60,529 bases of DNA from Micropruina sonneratiae (lineage in GTDB: Bacteria > Actinomycetota > Actinomycetes > Propionibacteriales > Propionibacteriaceae), in contig NZ_JAPDHX010000001.1 in NCBI RefSeq assembly GCF_025972045.1, positions 602,248 through 662,776 of the forward strand. The letters run 5' to 3'. The notes below the pieces were generated by a model that worked only from the letters and a program-made list of their open reading frames with translations, was not told where the DNA came from and ran no database searches. Shown one piece after another: positions 28,125-38,039 of this stretch (position 1 is its first letter; each line of letters starts with the position of its first letter). Position numbers and translations under genes: made by a program.

Positions 28125-28919
28125 CTATCTGCCCAGGTACGTGGTCGGATCGACGGCCTTGCCGTCGCGGTAGACGGAGAAGTGCAGGTGGCAGGCCGTG
28201 GAGATGCCGGTGTTGCCGACGGTGCCGAGCAGTTCGCCCTTGTGCACCTTCTGGCCGACCTTCACCACGATCTTCTGCATGTGCAGGTAGGCGGTCTCGA
28301 GCTTGACCCCGTCGACCTGGCCGCCGTTGATCTTGACGTTGTGGCCGGAGCCGCCGTTGTAGCCGGTGGGCACGACCTTGGTCACCTTGCCGTCCTGTGC
28401 GGCCCAGATCGGCTGGCCGCAGGTGCCGCCGATGTCCTGGCCGTTGTGCATCCGGTAGTAGTGCAGGATCGGGTGCAGCCGCATGCCGAAGCCGGAGCCG
28501 AACTTGCCGGCGGTGGGCCGCAGGAACGAGGACTGATCCTTCAGCATGTCCGACTGCTCGGAGATCTGGGCCGCGGCCTTCCCCAGGGCCTCGGTGCGGG
28601 TGGCCAGCGCCGACTGCTCACGGCTGGTGGCGAGCGCGTCGGCGGTGGCGTCCAGTGCGTTGGCGCGGGTCTGGGCCAGCGCCTGCACGGTCTGGGCGGC
28701 CCGGTCGCTGGTCCGGCTGACGCTGGTGCCGCGGTTGCCGACGGCGGCGGTGTCCGTGCCGCCCACCGGGGCGGGAGCGGCCGCGGAGGTGCTGGTGCCG
28801 AGGTGGGCCAGGCCTGTGGCGACGACGCCGACGGCCAGCGTGGCAACGGCGACGCGTACGGCCCTGGAACCGCTCCGGCCTTCGACCGGGGCATCAAGCT
28901 CGACTGGGCGCACGCGCAT
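28125..28919 (-). CDS. M23-family peptidoglycan endopeptidase
   Basis: A 264-residue exported or membrane-anchored protein. One hydrophobic segment (AVRVAVATLAVGVVATGLAH, about 25-45) acts as signal or anchor. An Ala/Thr-rich helical stretch follows, predicted coiled coil (TVQALAQTRANALDATADAL through LKDQSSFL). The C-terminal LytM domain binds zinc via HNGQDIGGTCGQPIWAAQDG (HxxxD) and HLHFSVYRDG (HxH). It would cleave cell-wall cross-links. ATG 28919 has GAGGAG only 2-3 nt upstream; GTG two codons later would space better. Convergent with pcrA, divergent from sucC. This position is conserved in Actinobacteria. Confidence 0.92.
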   Translation of the reverse strand: MRVRPVELDAPVEGRSGSRAVRVAVATLAVGVVATGLAHLGTSTSAAAPAPVGGTDTAAVGNRGTSVSRTSDRAAQTVQALAQTRANALDATADALATSREQSALATRTEALGKAAAQISEQSDMLKDQSSFLRPTAGKFGSGFGMRLHPILHYYRMHNGQDIGGTCGQPIWAAQDGKVTKVVPTGYNGGSGHNVKINGGQVDGVKLETAYLHMQKIVVKVGQKVHKGELLGTVGNTGISTACHLHFSVYRDGKAVDPTTYLGR

Positions 28920-28986
28920 AGCTCCTCTTGCGGGGGTTGTCGGACCGAGACCCGATCCGTGGTAATACTTTAACATTTCTTAGGGA

Positions 28987-28999
28987 GATTCTCAGAATC
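28987..28999. promoter_or_regulatory. Short perfect palindrome upstream of the M23 gene
   Basis: GATTCT-C-AGAATC lies 68 nt upstream of the M23 peptidase start, next to an AT-rich patch (GTAATACTTTAACATTTC, 28963-28980) that is the most AT-rich DNA in this region. It is a plausible promoter/operator for the peptidase gene. Confidence 0.4.
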
Positions 29000-29142
29000 G
29001 AGCGGGGTCCGCGTCCGAACCCTGAGACGGCCAGGTCGTGGGGCCTCGCGCGGGGGTTGGCCGGGCCGACCCGTTGCCCTGTGCCCCTGCGGACCGGGAG
29101 GGCCGACCGTCGTCTGATGTGCGACCCCGGCGAGGGGAGCAC

Positions 29143-29148
29143 TAAAGT
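29143..29148 (+). promoter_or_regulatory. sucCD promoter -10 box
   Basis: TAAAGT fits TANNNT and lies 51 nt before the sucC start, giving a leader with GGACGGAG. Confidence 0.35.
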
Positions 29149-29199
29149 GGCCCTTGGCCCTGACGCGGCCAGAGCTTTGCATGACGGACGGAGTTGTCG

Positions 29200-30372
29200 G
29201 TGGATCTTTTCGAGTACCAGGCGCGGGACCTGTTCGAGGCCCACGGGGTCCCGGTGCTGCGCGGAATCGTGGCTCGCACCCCCCAGGAGGCCGAGGACGC
29301 CGTCCGCACCCTGAACACCCCGGTCGTGGTGGTCAAGGCGCAGGTGAAGACCGGAGGTCGTGGCAAGGCGGGGGGCGTCAAGCTGGCCCGCAGCCCCGAG
29401 GAGGCCCGCGAGCGGGCGTCCGACATTCTCGGGCTCGACATCAACGGTCACACCGTCGAGCAGGTGATGGTCACCGAGGGCGCCGACATCGCCGAGGAGT
29501 ACTACTTCAGCCTGCTGCTCGATCGTGCCAACCGCACCTACCTGGCGATGTGCTCGGTCGAGGGCGGCATGGACATCGAGACCCTGGCCGAGGAGCGTCC
29601 CGAGGCGCTGGCCCGCATCGAGGTCGACCCGATCACCGGTCTGAACGACGCCAAGGCCGACGAGATCGTTGCCGCCGCCGGCTTCGCCGAGGCCGACCGG
29701 GCCGAGGTGGCCCGGGTGCTGGTGCTGCTCGGTGAGGTCTACCGCGACAACGACGCCACCCTGGTCGAGGTGAATCCGCTGGTGAAGACCGGCGACGGCG
29801 CCATCCTGGCCCTCGACGGCAAGGTGTCCCTCGACGCGAACGCCGCCTTCCGGCACCCCGAGTGGGACAAGCTCTCCGACGAGTCGCGCGACGACCCGCT
29901 GGAGATCCGGGCCCGCGAACGCAACCTGAACTACGTCAAGCTGGACGGCAGCGTCGGCATCATCGGCAACGGCGCCGGGCTCGTGATGAGCACCCTGGAC
30001 GTCGTGGCCGGGGCCGGCAAGGAGTTCCCGGGCAGCCCGACCCCCGCCAACTTCCTCGACATCGGCGGCGGCGCGTCCGCCCAGGTGATGGCCGACGGGC
30101 TCGACATCATTCTCTCCGACCCGCAGGTGAAGGTGGTGTTCGTCAACGTCTTCGGCGGCATCACCGCCTGCTCCGAGGTGGCCAAGGGCATCATCGCCGC
30201 CCTGGGCATGCTCGGCGACAAGGCGACCAAGCCCATCGTCGTCCGCTTGGACGGCAACGCCGTCGAGGTCGGCCGGCACATCCTCACCGAGGCGGCCCAC
30301 CCGCTGGTGACGATGGAACTCACCATGGACTCGGCGGCCCGCAAGGCCGCCGAACTGGCCAGCACGAACTGA
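29200..30372 (+). CDS. sucC: Succinyl-CoA synthetase (ADP-forming) subunit beta
   Basis: A 390-residue TCA-cycle subunit. The N-terminal ATP-grasp ([40 protein letters not shown]) binds nucleotide, and [20 protein letters not shown] supplies the Mg-binding Glu-Asn-Asp set. The C-terminal flavodoxin-like domain ([30 protein letters not shown]) contacts the phosphohistidine loop of SucD. GTG 29200 is chosen over TTG 29194 because the protein family starts (M/V)DL.EYQ and GGAG sits 7 nt before it. Cotranscribed with sucD 14 nt downstream. Confidence 0.97.
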   Translation: MDLFEYQARDLFEAHGVPVLRGIVARTPQEAEDAVRTLNTPVVVVKAQVKTGGRGKAGGVKLARSPEEARERASDILGLDINGHTVEQVMVTEGADIAEEYYFSLLLDRANRTYLAMCSVEGGMDIETLAEERPEALARIEVDPITGLNDAKADEIVAAAGFAEADRAEVARVLVLLGEVYRDNDATLVEVNPLVKTGDGAILALDGKVSLDANAAFRHPEWDKLSDESRDDPLEIRARERNLNYVKLDGSVGIIGNGAGLVMSTLDVVAGAGKEFPGSPTPANFLDIGGGASAQVMADGLDIILSDPQVKVVFVNVFGGITACSEVAKGIIAALGMLGDKATKPIVVRLDGNAVEVGRHILTEAAHPLVTMELTMDSAARKAAELASTN

Positions 30373-30386
30373 AAGGACATCTGTCG

Positions 30387-31277
30387 ATGACGATCTGGCT
30401 GGACCAGAACTCCAAGGTGCTCGTCCAGGGCATGACCGGCTCCGAGGGCCGCAAGCACACCCAGCGGATGATCAGCTCCGGCACCCGCATCGTCGGCGGC
30501 GTCACCCCTGGCAAGGGTGGGCAGACGGTGACCTTCGAAGAGGATCCCGTGACGGTGTACGACTCGGTCGCCGAGGCCAGGCAGGCCACCGGTGCCAACG
30601 TGTCGGTGATCTTCGTGCCTGCCGCCTTCACCAAGAAGGCCGTCTTCGAGGCGGTGGACGCCGGCATCGAACTGGTGGTGGTGATCACCGAGGGCGTGCC
30701 GGTCAAGGACACCGCCGAGTTCCGCAGCTACGCGGCGGCCAGCGGCAGCACCCGGCTCATCGGCCCCAACTGCCCGGGCCTGATCAGCCCCGGTAAGTCC
30801 AACGTCGGCATCATTCCGGCGAGCATCGCGCCGCACCCGGGCCGCATCGGCCTGGTCAGCAAGTCGGGCACGCTCACCTACCAGATGATGTTCGAGCTCA
30901 ATGACATCGGGTTCTCCACCGCGGTCGGCATCGGCGGTGATCCGATCATCGGCACCACCCACATCGACGCGCTGGCGGCCTTCGAGGCCGACCCCGACAC
31001 CGACTGCATCGTGATGATCGGCGAGATCGGCGGCGACGCCGAAGAGCGGGCCGCCGCCTACATCGCCGAACACGTGACCAAGCCGGTGGTCGGCTACGTG
31101 GCCGGCTTCACCGCCCCCGAGGGCAAGACGATGGGCCACGCCGGCGCCATCGTCTCGGGCTCCAAGGGCACCGCACAGGCCAAGAAGGCCGCTTTGGAGG
31201 CGGCCGGCGTCAAGGTCGGCCGGACGCCGAGCGAAACGGCGTCTCTCGTCCGCGAGATCATGGAGGGGCGCGCCTGA
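30387..31277 (+). CDS. sucD: Succinyl-CoA synthetase subunit alpha
   Basis: A 296-residue subunit that binds CoA and carries the phosphorylated histidine. The CoA-binding Rossmann domain has [18 protein letters not shown], and [20 protein letters not shown] is the standard central motif. [16 protein letters not shown] precedes the active-site segment [20 protein letters not shown] with phospho-His251. AAAGGA lies 9 nt before the ATG. With SucC it interconverts succinyl-CoA and succinate, feeding the methylmalonyl-CoA branch supplied by mutAB in this window. Confidence 0.97.
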   Translation: MTIWLDQNSKVLVQGMTGSEGRKHTQRMISSGTRIVGGVTPGKGGQTVTFEEDPVTVYDSVAEARQATGANVSVIFVPAAFTKKAVFEAVDAGIELVVVITEGVPVKDTAEFRSYAAASGSTRLIGPNCPGLISPGKSNVGIIPASIAPHPGRIGLVSKSGTLTYQMMFELNDIGFSTAVGIGGDPIIGTTHIDALAAFEADPDTDCIVMIGEIGGDAEERAAAYIAEHVTKPVVGYVAGFTAPEGKTMGHAGAIVSGSKGTAQAKKAALEAAGVKVGRTPSETASLVREIMEGRA

Positions 31278-31354
31278 CGCAGGCGTGGTTCCGGGCGTGA
31301 CGCAGGCGTCGTTCCGGGCCTGGCCCGAGGATCTGCTGCCGGCCCGCCGCGGCC

Positions 31355-31453
31355 GTTCTCAGCAACGCGGCTACTCGCAGGAAGCGTGACTGCTTTCGTG
31401 TTGTGACACGAAAGCAGTCGGCGTTCCCGAAAGCTCTGGGCGTTGCTGAGAAC
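31355..31453. repeat. Nested double inverted repeat (99 nt)
   Basis: An outer perfect 14-bp pair, GTTCTCAGCAACGC (31355-31368) with its complement (31440-31453), encloses an inner perfect 14-bp pair, GACTGCTTTCGTGT (31388-31401) with its complement (31406-31419), around a 4-nt loop. The spacers between outer and inner arms are 19 and 20 nt, so the whole is near-symmetric. It lies in the 355-bp gene-free gap (31278-31632) after sucD. That gap otherwise holds only a tandem repeat and a terminator-like hairpin; I see no gene in it. The inner hairpin can terminate sucD. The outer arms suggest a small mobile or structured element. Confidence 0.75.
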
Positions 31454-31483
31454 CGCAGAACCCCGGGATCCGCAGGCGGCCTT

Positions 31484-31632
31484 GGGACGCGGCGACGACC
31501 TCCCCTGGCGGCCTGGAATGGAACCATCCCCACGGTCCACGCCGACGCCCGCGGCTCACGGGACGCGGCGACGACCTCGCCTTGACGGCCCGGCCTGGAA
31601 TGGGACCGTCCCCACGGTCCAGGCCGACGCCG
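31484..31632. repeat. Imperfect tandem direct repeat, 76-bp period, two copies
   Basis: Copy 1 (from 31484) and copy 2 (from 31560) share GGGACGCGGCGACGACCTC, CCTGGAATGG, CCCCACGGTCCA and GCCGACGCC with small differences and a short insertion in copy 2. No coding sense is apparent. Copy 2 has a better hairpin than copy 1. The unit looks like a duplicated terminator. Confidence 0.75.
31592..31625. terminator. Hairpin ending the minus-strand membrane protein gene
   Basis: GGACCGT-CCCC-ACGGTCC (31603-31620) is a perfect 7-bp stem. It extends by GGCCT/AGGCC across a 6-nt bulge. It lies 8 nt beyond the stop of the minus-strand gene at 31633 and between convergent genes. Confidence 0.5.
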
Positions 31633-33426
31633 TCAGGCGCTCTGGGTGACCCGCTGGGCGGCCCGGCCCACGACCGCCCGCCAGGCCTCGTCGGTGAAGT
31701 CGAACGTGCCCGACGGGTTGGCCAGCAGGTAGACCATGCGCTCGCCGACGGCCGCGATCCCGACCCGGAAGGTGACCGTCGTCGAGCTGCTGATCCGCTG
31801 CGTCACCGTGAAGCTCGTTCCGGTCAGCTCCTCGCCGTCGGGTCCGGCGGCCGTGACCGCGGCGTCCTTCACCGTCGCGGTGCGGGTGCGGTCGCCGCAG
31901 TCGTTGAAGTTGGCCGTCAGCTTCTTGACCATGGCGGACGCCTGTGAGGACTTCGCGAACGTGTAGACGGCCTGGTCGACCCCGAACGACTGGGGGGCGT
32001 CCGGGTCGTCGGTGAGCAGGTAGGTTCGGTGCGCCGAACTGGTGGAGCCCGGCAGCTTGTTCAGGTCGACGTCCTCGCACTGGCTGCCGACCAGGGAGGG
32101 CGAACCCGGATCGGTCGCCGTCCACGAGCCGGCGCCGTTGCTCACCAGCGGCAGGTCGACCCAGGCCAGCCAGCCGGCGTCCTGGGTGGGCGGGGGAACG
32201 GTCGCGACCACCTTCGGCGTGTCGGGGCAGGTGCCGCCGGCCGGCTCGCACTGCCGGCCCAGTGACGGGACCACCGCCCTGGCGAGCGCGGTCACGCCGA
32301 TGCCGGTGTCGCCGTCGAGCGAGGCGTCCACCAGGTTCACGAAGCGGCCCGTGCGCGCGATCAGCAGCGTGTGCGAGGTGTCGTCGGTCAGCTTCACGGT
32401 GAGGGAGGCAGCGGCGTCGGAGAGCGTGTCGAGGCGGTAGGCGCCGCGCAGCAGCGAATCCTCACAGCCGCCCGCCTGCGCCAGCAGGTCCTCGTAGACG
32501 GTGCCGGCCGACGCGGCATCCGGCCAGGCCTGGACGTACTGCTTCAGCGCTCCGCCCGCCTTGTTCGCGGTGAAGGTGCGGGACAGCTCGGCCTGTGCGG
32601 CCCCGGTGGTGCCGAACTCCACGCAGGCCGGCTGGGCCGGGCCGCTGGGAGAGCCGCTGGTCGTCGTGCTCGCCGCAGCGCTGGGCGTCCCGCTCGCCGT
32701 GGCGCCGGTCGTCGTGCTCGCCGCAACGCTCGGCGTCGCGCTCGCGGTGCCGTCCTGCGTCCACGTCGTGGAGGCGCGCAGCTTGCCCAACTCGGACGCC
32801 GTGAGCAACTGAGCCTCATCCGGGCCGGGTGCCGGCGCCGATGCCGACGGGCTCTGCGAAGCCCCCACCGACGGCTCGGCGCCAGGGGTGCCGGACCCCT
32901 CCGAGTGCCGGCCACCGAACCACACGCCCAGGCCGACCAGCACGGCAAGCACCACGACGCCCGCCAGCAGCGCCAGCAACCGGTGCCGGTCGCCGAAGCC
33001 CGTCGCTGCGGCCCCCCGTACGGTGGGCGGGCCGGCGGGCGGCTCGGTGGTCGGGTGTGCGGACGTCGGTTCGTCGCCGGAGTCGGCATCGGCCGCGGGC
33101 GGTGAACTCACGCTGGCGGCGGAGCGCCGCGGCGCGGCGGTCACCCAATCCTCCGTACGCTCCTCGGCCGAGAACCGGCGGCCGGCCGCGGCCGGCTGGA
33201 CGCCCTCGGGCAGGGTGGCAGCGGGCGGCGGGATCGGCGTCCCGACGGGCGGTTCGGCCGGCGCCTGGGGCTGGTCGACGTCGCCTTCGGCCGGTACCCA
33301 GTCCCGTTGCGGCTCCGGCTCCGATGGCGTGGCGTCGGGGTCGAAACCACGGCCGACGACCCCGTCATCAGGCTCGTCCACCGGGTCGAAACCGCGCCGC
33401 GGGCCGTCCGGATCGCTGTCGCTCAT
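31633..33426 (-). CDS. Single-pass membrane protein with Pro/Ser/Thr-rich regions and a Cys-containing extracellular sensor-like region
   Basis: A 597-residue protein of uncertain family. Residues 1-145 are an acidic, Pro-rich cytosolic region (DPVDEPDDGVVGRGFDPD, PPVGTPIPPPAATLPEG). A single transmembrane helix follows (LLALLAGVVVLAVLVGLGVW, about 147-168). An extracellular linker carries a 15-residue tandem repeat rich in Ala/Ser/Thr (ATPSVAASTTTG, GTPSAAASTTTS). The outer ~390 residues hold two similar halves with six cysteines (PACVEF, GGCEDS, RQCEP, GTCPD, SQCEDV, NDCGDR). This resembles the extracellular PknH-like sensor fold, but I am not certain. No kinase domain is attached. Start chosen at ATG 33426 with GAGGA upstream. 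Divergent from the PerM gene. Confidence 0.75.
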   Translation of the reverse strand: MSDSDPDGPRRGFDPVDEPDDGVVGRGFDPDATPSEPEPQRDWVPAEGDVDQPQAPAEPPVGTPIPPPAATLPEGVQPAAAGRRFSAEERTEDWVTAAPRRSAASVSSPPAADADSGDEPTSAHPTTEPPAGPPTVRGAAATGFGDRHRLLALLAGVVVLAVLVGLGVWFGGRHSEGSGTPGAEPSVGASQSPSASAPAPGPDEAQLLTASELGKLRASTTWTQDGTASATPSVAASTTTGATASGTPSAAASTTTSGSPSGPAQPACVEFGTTGAAQAELSRTFTANKAGGALKQYVQAWPDAASAGTVYEDLLAQAGGCEDSLLRGAYRLDTLSDAAASLTVKLTDDTSHTLLIARTGRFVNLVDASLDGDTGIGVTALARAVVPSLGRQCEPAGGTCPDTPKVVATVPPPTQDAGWLAWVDLPLVSNGAGSWTATDPGSPSLVGSQCEDVDLNKLPGSTSSAHRTYLLTDDPDAPQSFGVDQAVYTFAKSSQASAMVKKLTANFNDCGDRTRTATVKDAAVTAAGPDGEELTGTSFTVTQRISSSTTVTFRVGIAAVGERMVYLLANPSGTFDFTDEAWRAVVGRAAQRVTQSA

Positions 33427-33531
33427 CTGGTCCTCATCGTCGTCGCTGGGGTCGGGGACCCGGCCGAGTTTAGTGCGGGCGGGCGTGTCAGGCCCACTGG
33501 CCCTGCGTCCCTCCGCGACGATGGGGGGACC

Positions 33532-34824
33532 ATGCCCGAACCCTTCCAGCGTCGCCGCCCCCGCGTCCGGCTGACCGTCTCAGAGGTCAACGCCCCGCAC
33601 CGCTCGGTGCCTACGCCCGAGCTGCCCCTGGTGCCGATGGCGCTCGCCGCCGGGGCCCTGTCGGGGCTCGTCGGCTGGCTGCTGGTCACCGGCCTGGTGA
33701 TGGCCGCGTGGTTCACCGCCATGGCGATGCCGCTGCCCACCGCACTCGGCTTCGCCGGCCAGGTGTGGCTGTCGGCGCACGGGCTGGGCGCCACCGTCGG
33801 CACGGTGACGGTCACCCTCGCCCCGCTCGGCTTGACCGCGCTGCTGCTGCTGGTGACCCGTACCGTGACCCGCCTGGTCCTGCGGGCGACCGCGCCCGAG
33901 GATCTGCTCGGGCACGGCGTGCTGCGGGCCTGGGGCCTGGCGGCGGGCGGGTACGCGCTGTTCGCGGCCCTGATCGCCATCGTCTCGGGCAGCGCGCCAC
34001 GGGCCGGCTGGGCCTTGGTCGGCGGCGCCGTCGTCGGGGCGCTGGGCTGCGGCTGGGCACTGGCCGGACGCCTGCGCAGCCTGGTCCGGCTGCCGGCCGT
34101 CCTGGACGGCCTTGGCCGGGCAGTGCTGGCAGGCGTCGGCGCGATGAGCGCGTTGGCCGCACTCGTGCTGCTGATCGGGCTGCTGCTGGGGGTCGACCGG
34201 GTCGGTCTGATCGAGCAGTCCCTCGCCCCGGACGCCGTGGGCGCGTGGCTGCTCGTCGCGCTGCAACTGCTCTACCTGCCCAATCTGCTGGCCTGGTCGG
34301 CGAGTTGGACGCTGGGCGCCGGCCTGAGTGTCGGCACGGGATCGTTCGTCTCGCCGATCCTCACCACCGCGGGCGTGCTCCCGGCCATTCCGGTGTTCGG
34401 CGCCGTCCCCGCGGCGGGTGCCGGCGGCCCCTGGAGCTACGCCTGGCTGGCCAGCGGCGTGGCCGTCGGGGCTGTCGCGGGCTGGGCGGCGTCCGCTCTT
34501 CGCCGCTCCCGCGGCGCACTGCCGCTGTGGCTGGCACGCGGCGCGGGTGCAGGCTTCGGCACCGCGGTGGTGGTGGTCGCGCTGGGACTGCTCTCGCGTG
34601 GCGACCTGGGCGTCGACCGGCTGGTCGGGCTCGGTCCCGTGCCGGCGAACCTGCTGCTGCTGGCGCCGGGGACGATGCTGGCCGGTGGCGCGCTGGCGGC
34701 CGTCGTGCACTGGTTGCTGCGCGGCCGGCACCTGCCCGCCGGGGACGCCGAGGCGCCGACCGAGTCGCTCGACGCGCCGACCGAGTCGCTGGACACCGTG
34801 ACCGTGGTGCTGGGCCGCGACTGA
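33532..34824 (+). CDS. DUF6350 membrane protein (PerM-like, cell division associated)
   Basis: A 430-residue integral membrane protein with about ten hydrophobic helices, for example MALAAGALSGLVGWLLVTGL, LGLTALLLLVTRTV, LRAWGLAAGGYALFAALIAI and LPNLLAWSASWTLGAGLSVG. A basic N-terminus and an acidic tail with a short duplication (APTESLD twice, 21-bp DNA repeat) frame it. The position immediately before purN-purH is conserved: mycobacterial Rv0955, called PerM, sits in the same place and supports cell division under stress. Function here is inferred from fold and synteny. The start has only a G-rich sequence upstream, so it may be slightly misplaced. Confidence 0.8.
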   Translation: MPEPFQRRRPRVRLTVSEVNAPHRSVPTPELPLVPMALAAGALSGLVGWLLVTGLVMAAWFTAMAMPLPTALGFAGQVWLSAHGLGATVGTVTVTLAPLGLTALLLLVTRTVTRLVLRATAPEDLLGHGVLRAWGLAAGGYALFAALIAIVSGSAPRAGWALVGGAVVGALGCGWALAGRLRSLVRLPAVLDGLGRAVLAGVGAMSALAALVLLIGLLLGVDRVGLIEQSLAPDAVGAWLLVALQLLYLPNLLAWSASWTLGAGLSVGTGSFVSPILTTAGVLPAIPVFGAVPAAGAGGPWSYAWLASGVAVGAVAGWAASALRRSRGALPLWLARGAGAGFGTAVVVVALGLLSRGDLGVDRLVGLGPVPANLLLLAPGTMLAGGALAAVVHWLLRGRHLPAGDAEAPTESLDAPTESLDTVTVVLGRD

Positions 34825-34843
34825 ACCCATCGCTGCGGCTGGA

Positions 34844-34849
34844 TAGGCT
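34844..34849 (+). promoter_or_regulatory. purN leaderless promoter -10 box
   Basis: TAGGCT ends 6 nt before ATG 34856. There is no Shine-Dalgarno. Confidence 0.55.
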
Positions 34850-34855
34850 GCCGCC

Positions 34856-35430
34856 ATGGCCTTCCGCATCGCCGTGCTGATCTCGGGCACCGGCAGTCTC
34901 CTGCAGGCCCTGCTGGACGCCCGCGACGCGGGCGCGCTCGACGCCGACATCGCCGTGGTCGGCTCCGACAACGCCGCCGCGCAGGGCCTGGCCCGGGCCG
35001 CGGCCGCCGGGGTGCCCAGCTTCGTCCACCCCTACGTCAAGGGTTCGGACCGGGCGGCCTGGGACGCCGAACTGACCGACCTCGTCGCGGCCCGTGACGT
35101 CGACCTGGTGGTGCTGGCCGGCTTCATGAAACTGGTCGGCCCGGTGTTCCTGGCCCGCTTCGGCGGCCGCACGATCAACACCCACCCGGCGCTGCTGCCG
35201 AGCTTTCCGGGCATGCACGGCCCGCGCGACGCCCTGGCCCACGGGGTGAAGGTGACCGGCACGACCGTGTTCGAGGTGGACGCCGGGGTCGACTCCGGCC
35301 GCATCCTGGCGCAGGAACCGGTCCGGGTGCTGGCCGACGACACCGTCGAAAGCCTGCACGAACGCATCAAGGTGGCCGAGCGCGTGCTGCTCGTCCGCAC
35401 CGTCAACGAACTCGCCGCCAAGGGGAACCC

Positions 35431-35434
<4 letters not shown>
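34856..35434 (+). CDS. purN: Phosphoribosylglycinamide formyltransferase
   Basis: A 192-residue enzyme of de novo purine synthesis that formylates GAR using 10-formyl-THF. [19 protein letters not shown] is the phosphate-binding start. The catalytic triad is in [16 protein letters not shown] (Asn, His) and [15 protein letters not shown] (Asp). The stop overlaps purH by 4 nt, so the two genes are translationally coupled. The first gene of the unit is probably leaderless. Confidence 0.97.
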
Positions 35435-36978
<1,544 letters not shown>

Positions 36979-37009
36979 GCGGCATCGACGCCGTGGCACG
37001 ATCGTCGCT

Positions 37010-37315
37010 ATGACCGCACCGGCCCCCGAACGTCCGCCGAAGACGTTCGTCCAGCAGGTGCTGGGGCAATGGCCGCTCGCCAGCGTGTTGGTGGGTGTGT
37101 TCGTCGGGCTGGCCGTGGTCGCCACCAGTCACTGGCGGGCCGGTACCACCCTGATCGGGCTGTCGATCACCATGGGAGGGTTCTTCCGGCTGCTGCCGCA
37201 GCGCCGGGTCGGCCTGCTCGCCGTCCGGAGCAGGCCACTGGACACGCTCGTGCTGCTCGGGGTCGGGATAGGGATCGCCGTGCTGGCCTGGGCGGTGCCG
37301 GCGCTGAGGAACTGA
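37010..37315 (+). CDS. DUF3017 membrane protein
   Basis: A 101-residue protein with three hydrophobic helices (WPLASVLVGVFVGLAVVATS, TTLIGLSITMGGFFRLL, LVLLGVGIGIAVLAWAVPAL) and the segment GFFRLLPQRRVGLLAVRSR that marks the family. It follows purH, as in other Actinobacteria. Function unknown. Confidence 0.8.
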   Translation: MTAPAPERPPKTFVQQVLGQWPLASVLVGVFVGLAVVATSHWRAGTTLIGLSITMGGFFRLLPQRRVGLLAVRSRPLDTLVLLGVGIGIAVLAWAVPALRN

Positions 37316-37358
37316 TCCGACGCCGTCCCGCCGCCGTGCGGCTGGGCCCGGCCCCTGC

Positions 37359-38039
37359 TCAGGGTGTGGCGGCGCGCCACAGGATCGGCTGATCCAGGCT
37401 GGGGCGGACCCCGGCGACGATCGCCGCGGCCCGCGACCAGGGCGCCTCGCGTTCCAGGAACGGGTCCTCCTCCGCCATCCACCGGTCCCAGAACGCGATC
37501 GCCTGGTGCTGATCGCCGTTCACGCCGCTGGTGGTGTCCCGGGCGATGCCAAGGTCACGGGCCACGGTCGTGTCGGACTGCACCCAGATGGCCGCGTCGA
37601 TCAGCGGCCGCATGGCCCGCTGCGAGCTGCCCACCCCTTCGACGATCAACAGGCTGCGGCCCGGCTCGACGCGCACCGACCCGGGCCGCTGGTGGGCCAC
37701 CCAGCCCGGCGGCCGGTAGTCGACCGCGAGGCCGGCCCGGACCGGTTCGATGATCGAGCCCCGGAAGTCCTCGGCCCAGTCGAACATGGAGTGGTTCCAG
37801 GCCACGTCGTCGGTGGAGACGACTGCGGCACCCGGGATCGCCGCGGCCAACACCGACGCCAGGGTGGACTTGCCGGCCCCGCTGCGGCCGTCGACGGCGA
37901 TCACCTGGGGGCCGGCGCCCTGGCCGGCGACCAAGCCCAGCAGGTCGGCGGCCGACACCGGCTCCCACGCCGTGACGGCCGGCTCGGCCGAACCGGGTCG
38001 CATCCGCAGCGTCCCCGGTGCCGTCGGCCGCACGCTCAC
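37359..38039 (-). CDS. Uridine kinase-like P-loop kinase
   Basis: A 226-residue (or 214 from ATG 38003) protein with Walker A VDGRSGAGKSTLASVLAAA, a lid/Asp motif VVSTDDVAWNHSMFDWAEDF and a base-handling region RSLLIVEGVGSSQRAMRPLI. This fits the uridine kinase/phosphoribulokinase-like superfamily; the DDVAWNHSMFDW segment is typical of actinobacterial proteins annotated uridine kinase, but the substrate is unproven. The GTG at 38039 overlaps the stop of the upstream acyl-CoA synthetase gene by 4 nt (GTGA), so they are coupled. Confidence 0.75.
   Translation of the reverse strand: MSVRPTAPGTLRMRPGSAEPAVTAWEPVSAADLLGLVAGQGAGPQVIAVDGRSGAGKSTLASVLAAAIPGAAVVSTDDVAWNHSMFDWAEDFRGSIIEPVRAGLAVDYRPPGWVAHQRPGSVRVEPGRSLLIVEGVGSSQRAMRPLIDAAIWVQSDTTVARDLGIARDTTSGVNGDQHQAIAFWDRWMAEEDPFLEREAPWSRAAAIVAGVRPSLDQPILWRAATP

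Noticed and set aside
33532-34824. Treating the ATG at 33521 as the PerM start
   Set aside because: It is in a different reading frame from the protein; 33532 is the first ATG in frame after the divergent gene.
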